From Siphonodentalium dalli (lineage: Eukaryota > Mollusca > Scaphopoda > Gadilida > Siphonodentaliidae), in assembly GCA_032622095.1 (NCBI GenBank), contig CP136067.1, positions 195,824,052-195,888,051 on the forward strand: DNA of 64,000 bases. The letters are read 5' to 3'. The translations under genes were made by a program, and so were the position numbers. Positions 57,590-64,000 of this stretch are shown here, piece after piece. Under the pieces are notes generated by a model. The model saw only the letters and a program-made list of their open reading frames with translations. It made no database searches and had not been told where the DNA came from. How positions within the stretch are numbered: the first letter of the stretch is position 1; every line of letters starts with the position of its first letter.

Positions 57590-57784
57590 CATGAAGCTGT
57601 GCCAAAAAGCTATCACATACCATTAATATTTTTATATAACTTGCAGCTGTGCCAAAAAGCTATCACATACCATTAACATTGTTATATAACAAGCAGCGGT
57701 GCCAAAAAGCTATCACATAGCATTAATATTGTTATATAACATGCAACTGTGCCAAAAAGCTATCACATACCATTAATATTGTGT
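57590..57784. repeat. 50-bp tandem repeat, four copies
   Basis: GCAGCTGTGCCAAAAAGCTA, TCACATACCATTAATATTGT and TATATAAC repeat four times with a few substitutions each. The last unit loses register at ATTGTGTTACAGG. Confidence 0.93.
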
Positions 57785-58208
57785 TACAGGAATACATAAC
57801 TTGTGAATAGTTACTTACCAAGTACCACGAGGGCGACAAGAAGCTGTTTGAACATGTTTATGCTTTGGTTGAAATGAACTACTGAGTAAGAATTTCAGGT
57901 CCGATCAGGTCGAGTTATGTTCAGCGAGTGGGACTGATGTTAGCGAGCTGTCGGGTAGTAGCTATTATCAGAAACATCGACATTGATTTGCATAACAGGG
58001 GGCATGGCAACTATACATATCGACTTGTCATGCGCATTCATTTCAAAGTAAACTGTACCAAAGCGTCGACGATAAACACAATTTTGTCGACCCAGCAATA
58101 CATATCGATTCACACATAATAGACGTACATAATATGTAACATGGTTCCCAGTCACAACCGCAATAGGCCTATCACGTGATTATGTGTGAGTGCAAGCCTG
58201 CAAGTAGG
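57785..58208. other. Gene-free stretch
   Basis: Nothing recognised. Overlapping frames on both strands at about 57930-58150 are mirror artefacts without motifs. Confidence 0.4.
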
Positions 58209-58622
58209 GTGTCTGTCATTTGCATAATGAGGTCCCCAGAGGGTGAATTTAGTGACGCTATCCCGCATAGCGGGCTAGCATCACTAAATTCACCCTCTGT
58301 GGACCTCATTCTGCTTAGGGCCTCTACTGCTATGGTAGATCTAGGATCAGATTGAAGTTCCCCAGTTGAAGTTGGCGATGGTCACCCATTGGGCACCTCG
58401 ATTATGGATTTTACCTTCTGCAAATTGGGGGATATAGAAACTTACCAGATGAGAAAACGTAACTAAAAACAATGTTAATTTGATACTATAGATACTTCCC
58501 AAAATATGAGGCCTAAGCAGAATGAGGTCTCCAGATGGTGAATTTGGTGATGCTAGCCCGCTGTGCGGGATGGCATCACTAAATTCACCCTCTGGGAACC
58601 TCATTCTGCAAATGACAGACAC
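58209..58622. mobile_element. Inverted-repeat element, 414 bp, made of two facing hairpin modules
   Basis: Outer ends GTGTCTGTCATTTGCATAAT and TTCTGCAAATGACAGACAC are inverted. Next to each sits a hairpin of about 90 bp (58224-58312 and 58519-58607), and GCTTAGGGCC / GGCCTAAGC face each other inside. Thus each terminus is itself a hairpin, the same design as the 47491-47906 family but with unrelated sequence. Related to the single module at 54536-54650. Confidence 0.85.
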
Positions 58623-58861
58623 GCTATTTTTCAGGCTTGTGTGATTGAATACAATGTGTTGGCGTATACCCATGAATGGTGTTATACTTAGTGGCAGGTC
58701 AAAATAAAGAGAGAGAAAGAGAATACGCATCGTTTATTGCAACCAATGGAGACGACTAGCACCTCACACAGTCAACACAGAGTAGTCTACATTATATATG
58801 GCAAGGAACGTAAGCAGAATAAAACAGGGTCATCATTTCGTTTCACGTAGAGGCACTTTAA

Positions 58862-59022
58862 CCCTTTCAGTGCCAGGGGCCGATCTCATCGGCCCTAATT
58901 TACGGTCTGTAAAATCGGCCCTAAAAAAATATAGGCGTCCTATGGTCGACTCGCATATATAAGAGAGTGCATTGGCCAGGGTATATGGGTTGATACAAAA
59001 ATCGGACATGGCACTGAAAGGG
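58862..59022. mobile_element. piggyBac-like short element, 161 bp, TTAA duplications
   Basis: CCCTTTCAGTGCCA (58862) and TGGCACTGAAAGGG (ending 59022) are exact 14-bp inverted repeats flanked by TTAA at 58858-58861 and 59023-59026. TTAA target choice with CCC...GGG ends is the piggyBac hallmark. Inside are a GGCCGAT...ATCGGCC dyad and, at about 58934-58980, one arm of the hairpin-ended family (GTCGACTCGCATATATAAGA). No transposase. Confidence 0.85.
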
Positions 59023-59304
59023 TTAAACAAGTGGAAACATTGGAAACAGTAGCATTAGCTATGAAGTTGAGATAACTGGACGCTATTTTATCTAGTTTTG
59101 ACAGGCTGACTAAATGGGTTGTGGTGACATGCATTGTGCAAGTTCATTCTACGAGTAACTGGTAGTACCATATCTTGCTATTTATTTTCATATTCAATGG
59201 AAACATCTGGAAACAAATTGAGACAGTGGTCACGCCATATATATATATAAATATATATATTTTTTTAATATTTCTTCTTGCACGATGAGATTCAGAAGCA
59301 ATAT

Positions 59305-62300
59305 ATATATATATATATATCTACCTGTATAATATCTATATATACATGTATGATATCTATATATACATGTATAATATATATATATATACATGTATAATAT
59401 CTATATCTACATGTATAATATATATATCTACCTGTATAATATCTATATATACATGTATGATATCTATATATACATGTATAATATATATATATATACATGT
59501 ATAATATCTATATCTACATGTATAATATATATATCTACCTGTATAATATCTATATCTACCTGTATAATATATATATCTACCTGTATAATATCTATATCTA
59601 CATGTATAATATATATATCTACATGTATAATATCTATATCTACATGTATAATATCTATATCTACATGTATAATATCTATATCTACATGTATAATATATAT
59701 ATCTACATGTATAATATCTATATCTACATGTATAATATATATATCTACATGTATAATATCTATATCTACATGTATAATATCTATATCTACATGTATAATA
59801 TATATATCTACCTGTATAATATCTATATCTACCTGTATAATATCTATATCTACCTGTATAATATCTATATCTACATGTATAATATATATATCTACCTGTA
59901 TAATATCTATATCTACCTGTATAATATCTATATATACATGTATAATATCTATATCTACATGTATAATATATATATCTACATGTATAATATCTATATCTAC
60001 ATGTATAATATCTATATCTACCTGTATAATATATATATCTACCTGTATAATATATATGTATAATATCTATATCTACCTGTATAATATATATATCTACATG
60101 TATAATATCTATATCTACCTGTATAATATATATGTATAATATCTATATCTACCTGTATAATATCTATATCTACCTGTATAATATATATATCTACCTGTAT
60201 AATATCTATATCTACCTGTATAATATCTATATCTACCTGTATAATATATATATCTACCTGTATATATCTATATCTACCTGTATAATATCTATATCTACCT
60301 GTATAATATCTATATCTACCTGTATAATATCTATATCTACCTGTATAATATCTATATCTACCTCTATAATATCTATATCTACCTGTATAATATATATATC
60401 TACCTATCTACCTGTATAATATCTATATCTACCTGTATAATATCTATATCTACCTGTATAATATCTATATCTACCTGTATAATATCTATATCTACCTGTA
60501 TAATATCTATATCTACCTGTATAATATATATATCTACCTGTATAATATCTATATCTACCTGTATAATATCTATATCTACCTGTATAATATATATATCTAC
60601 CTGTATAATATCTATATCTACCTGTATAATATCTATATCTACCTGTATAATATCTATATCTACCTGTATAATATCTATATCTACCTGTATAATATCTACA
60701 TCTACCTGTATAATATCTATATCTACCTGTATAATATCTATATCTACCTGTATAATATCTATATCTACCTGTATAATATCTATATCTACATGTATAATAT
60801 CTATATCTACCTGTATAATATCTATATCTACCTGTATAATATATATATCTACATGTATAATATCTATATCTACCTGTATAATATATATATCTACCTGTAT
60901 AATATATATATATACCTGTATAATATCTATATCTACCTGTATAATATATATATCTACATGTATAATATATATATCTACCTGTATAATATCTATATCTACC
61001 TGTATAATATCTATATCTACATGTATAATATCTATATCTACCTGTATAATATCTATATCTACATGTATAATATCTATATCTACCTGTATACTATCTATAT
61101 CTACATGTATAATATCTATATCTACATGTAGATATATATATTATACAGGTAGATAATATATATATCTACATGTATAATATCTATATCTACCTGTATAATA
61201 TCTATATCTACCTGTATAATATCTATATATACATGTATAATATCTATATCTACCTGTATAATATCTATATCTACCTGTATAATATATATATCTACATGTA
61301 TAATATCTATATCTACCTGTATAATATATATATCTACCTGTATAATATATATATATACCTGTATAATATCTATATCTACCTGTATAATATATATATCTAC
61401 ATGTATAATATATATATCTACCTGTATAATATCTATATCTACCTGTATAATATCTATATCTACATGTATAATATCTATATCTACCTGTATAATATCTATA
61501 TCTACATGTATAATATCTATATCTACCTGTATACTATCTATATCTACATGTATAATATCTATATCTACATGTATAATATCTATATCTACATGTATAATAT
61601 ATATATCTACAAGTATAATATATATATCTACATGTATAATATCTATATCTACATGTATAATATCTATATCTACCTGTATAATATCTATATCTACATGTAT
61701 AATATCTATATCTACATGTATAATATCTATATCTACCTGTATAATATCTATATCTACATGTATAATATCTATATCTACATGTATAATATCTATATCTACA
61801 TGTATAATATCTATATCTACATGTATAATATCTATATCTACATGTATAATATCTATATCTACATGTATAATATCTATATCTACATGTATAATATCTATAT
61901 CTACATGTATAATATCTATATCTACATGTATAATATCTATATCTACCTGTATAATATCTATATCTACATGTATAATATCTATATCTACATGTATAATATC
62001 TATATCTACATGTATAATATCTATATCTACATGTATAATATCTATATCTACATGTATAATATCTATATCTACATGTATAATATCTATATCTACCTGTATA
62101 ATATCTATATCTACATGTATAATATCTATATCTACATGTATAATATCTATATCTACATGTATAATATCTATATCTACCTGTATAATATCTATATCTACAT
62201 GTATAATATCTATATCTACATGTATAATATCTATATCTACATGTATAATATCTATATCTACATGTATAATATCTATATCTACATGTATAATATCTATATC

Positions 62301-64000
62301 TACATGTATAATATCTATATCTACATGTATAATATCTATATCTACATGTATAATATCTATATCTACATGTATAATATCTATATCTACATGTATAATATCT
62401 ATATCTACATGTATAATATCTATATCTACATGTATAATATCTATATCTACATGTATAATATCTATATCTACATGTATAATATCTATATCTACATGTATAA
62501 TATCTATATCTACATGTATAATATCTATATCTACCTGTATAATATCTATATCTACATGTATAATATCTATATCTACATGTATAATATCTATATCTACATG
62601 TATAATATCTATATCTACCTGTATAATATCTATATCTACATGTATAATATCTATATCTACATGTATAATATCTATATCTACATGTATAATATCTATATCT
62701 ACATGTATAATATCTATATCTACATGTATAATATCTATATCTACATGTATAATATCTATATCTACATGTATAATATCTATATCTACCTGTATAATATCTA
62801 TATCTACATGTATAATATCTATATCTACATGTATAATATCTATATCTACATGTATAATATCTATATCTACATGTATAATATCTATATCTACATGTATAAT
62901 ATCTATATCTACCTGTATAATATCTATATCTACATGTATAATATCTATATCTACATGTATAATATCTATATCTACATGTATAATATCTATATCTACCTGT
63001 ATAATATCTATATCTACATGTATAATATCTATATCTACATGTATAATATCTATATCTACATGTATAATATCTATATCTACATGTATAATATCTATATCTA
63101 CATGTATAATATCTATATCTACATGTATAATATCTATATCTACCTGTATAATATCTATATCTACATGTATAATATCTATATCTACATGTATAATATCTAT
63201 ATCTACATGTATAATATCTATATCTACCTGTATAATATCTATATCTACATGTATAATATCTATATCTACATGTATAATATCTATATCTACATGTATAATA
63301 TCTATATCTACATGTATAATATCTATATCTACATGTATAATATCTATATCTACATGTATAATATCTATATCTACCTGTATAATATCTATATCTACATGTA
63401 TAATATCTATATCTACATGTATAATATCTATATCTACATGTATAATATCTATATCTACATGTATAATATCTATATCTACATGTATAATATCTATATCTAC
63501 ATGTATAATATCTATATCTACATGTATAATATCTATATCTACATGTATAATATCTATATCTACATGTATAATATCTATATCTACATGTATAATATCTATA
63601 TCTACATGTATAATATCTATATCTACATGTATAATATCTATATCTACATGTATAATATCTATATCTACATGTATAATATCTATATCTACCTGTATAATAT
63701 CTATATCTACATGTATAATATCTATATCTACATGTATAATATCTATATCTACATGTATAATATCTATATCTACCTGTATAATATCTATATCTACATGTAT
63801 AATATCTATATCTACATGTATAATATCTATATCTACATGTATAATATCTATATCTACATGTATAATATCTATATCTACATGTATAATATCTATATCTACA
63901 TGTATAATATCTATATCTACATGTATAATATCTATATCTACCTGTATAATATCTATATCTACATGTATAATATCTATATCTACATGTATAATATCTATAT
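59305..64000. repeat. AT-rich 21-bp satellite, about 220 copies, runs off the window
   Basis: The unit is TAATATCTATATCTACATGT plus A. Two alternative sites vary: TACATGTA or TACCTGTA, and TATCTATATCT or TATATATATCT. The left 2 kb mixes all types and is dominated by CCTG. From about 61560 to the end the array is nearly pure CATG with isolated CCTG units at fixed multiples of 21. One inverted unit lies at about 61128-61155, and a block of about 443 bp is duplicated around it (rare TATACTATCT at 61091 and 61534). Long open frames (MYNIYIY, CIISIST) are artefacts of the 21-bp period. Confidence 0.97.

Noticed and set aside
59390-61131. Frames of up to 249 codons (MYNIYIY, CIISIST repeats)
   Set aside because: They follow the 21-bp satellite period only; low-complexity artefacts.

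Overview
This is a gene-poor, repeat-dense stretch of a eukaryotic nuclear genome. I find no intact host gene, no rRNA or complete tRNA gene, no operon structure and no CRISPR array. Protein similarity is confined to relics of mobile elements: a KDZ-type transposase, three different non-LTR retrotransposons, hAT ends with a BED-finger fragment, and a SWIM-like zinc-finger fragment. KDZ transposases, L1/Tx1-like LINEs, R2-type LINE fragments, many short hairpin-ended elements and megasatellite arrays together suggest a marine invertebrate, probably a lophotrochozoan such as a mollusc. That assignment is inference from repeat style, not from a marker gene.

Layout. 1-2.8 kb is a 25-bp minisatellite that runs into a dispersed repeat (to 4.2 kb), whose second copy lies at 43.9-45.4 kb with only about one minisatellite unit. 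4.8-6.9 kb is a G-rich 22-23-bp array. 7.8-8.2 kb is a short inverted-repeat element. 8.95-9.5 kb holds a decayed R2-type LINE fragment on the minus strand. 9.7-10.8 and 11.9-12.7 kb are two copies of one dispersed element, each with its own 21-bp array. 12.96-13.65 kb is an array of palindromes centred on GGTATACC. 15.3-17.05 kb is a three-exon KDZ transposase pseudogene. 19.6-22.9 kb is a minus-strand LINE split by a roughly 155-bp tandem array.

The best-resolved structure is 26.8-39.2 kb, a four-level nest. A tandem family of roughly 170-bp units is interrupted by an 11-kb hAT-like element (27671-38719). That element is interrupted by a near full-length L1/Tx1-like LINE (29844-about 37283) with a 15-18-bp target-site duplication. 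The LINE reverse transcriptase is in turn split by a 1,076-bp hAT element (33684-34759) with a perfect 8-bp duplication. The order of insertion follows directly from the duplications.

39-59 kb carries a second, independent hAT element with internal satellite (42174-43449, perfect 8-bp duplication), a perfect 74-bp-arm palindrome (45777-45928), a family of short elements whose two ends are themselves hairpins (about 39.4, 47.5, 49.0, 53.5 and 53.9 kb, fragments at 24.4 and 58.9 kb), a CCTAATTAGG foldback (50271-50565), a perfect 12 x 25-bp array (52863-53162), a GGATGG minisatellite (54.65-56.26 kb), a 100-bp-arm foldback (57.08-57.29 kb), and a piggyBac-like short element with TTAA duplications (58862-59022). 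From 59.3 kb to the end is an AT-rich 21-bp satellite that continues past the window.

Recurring theme: several minisatellites sit inside dispersed elements and look like local expansions of a short motif that the unexpanded sister copies carry once or in a different number.
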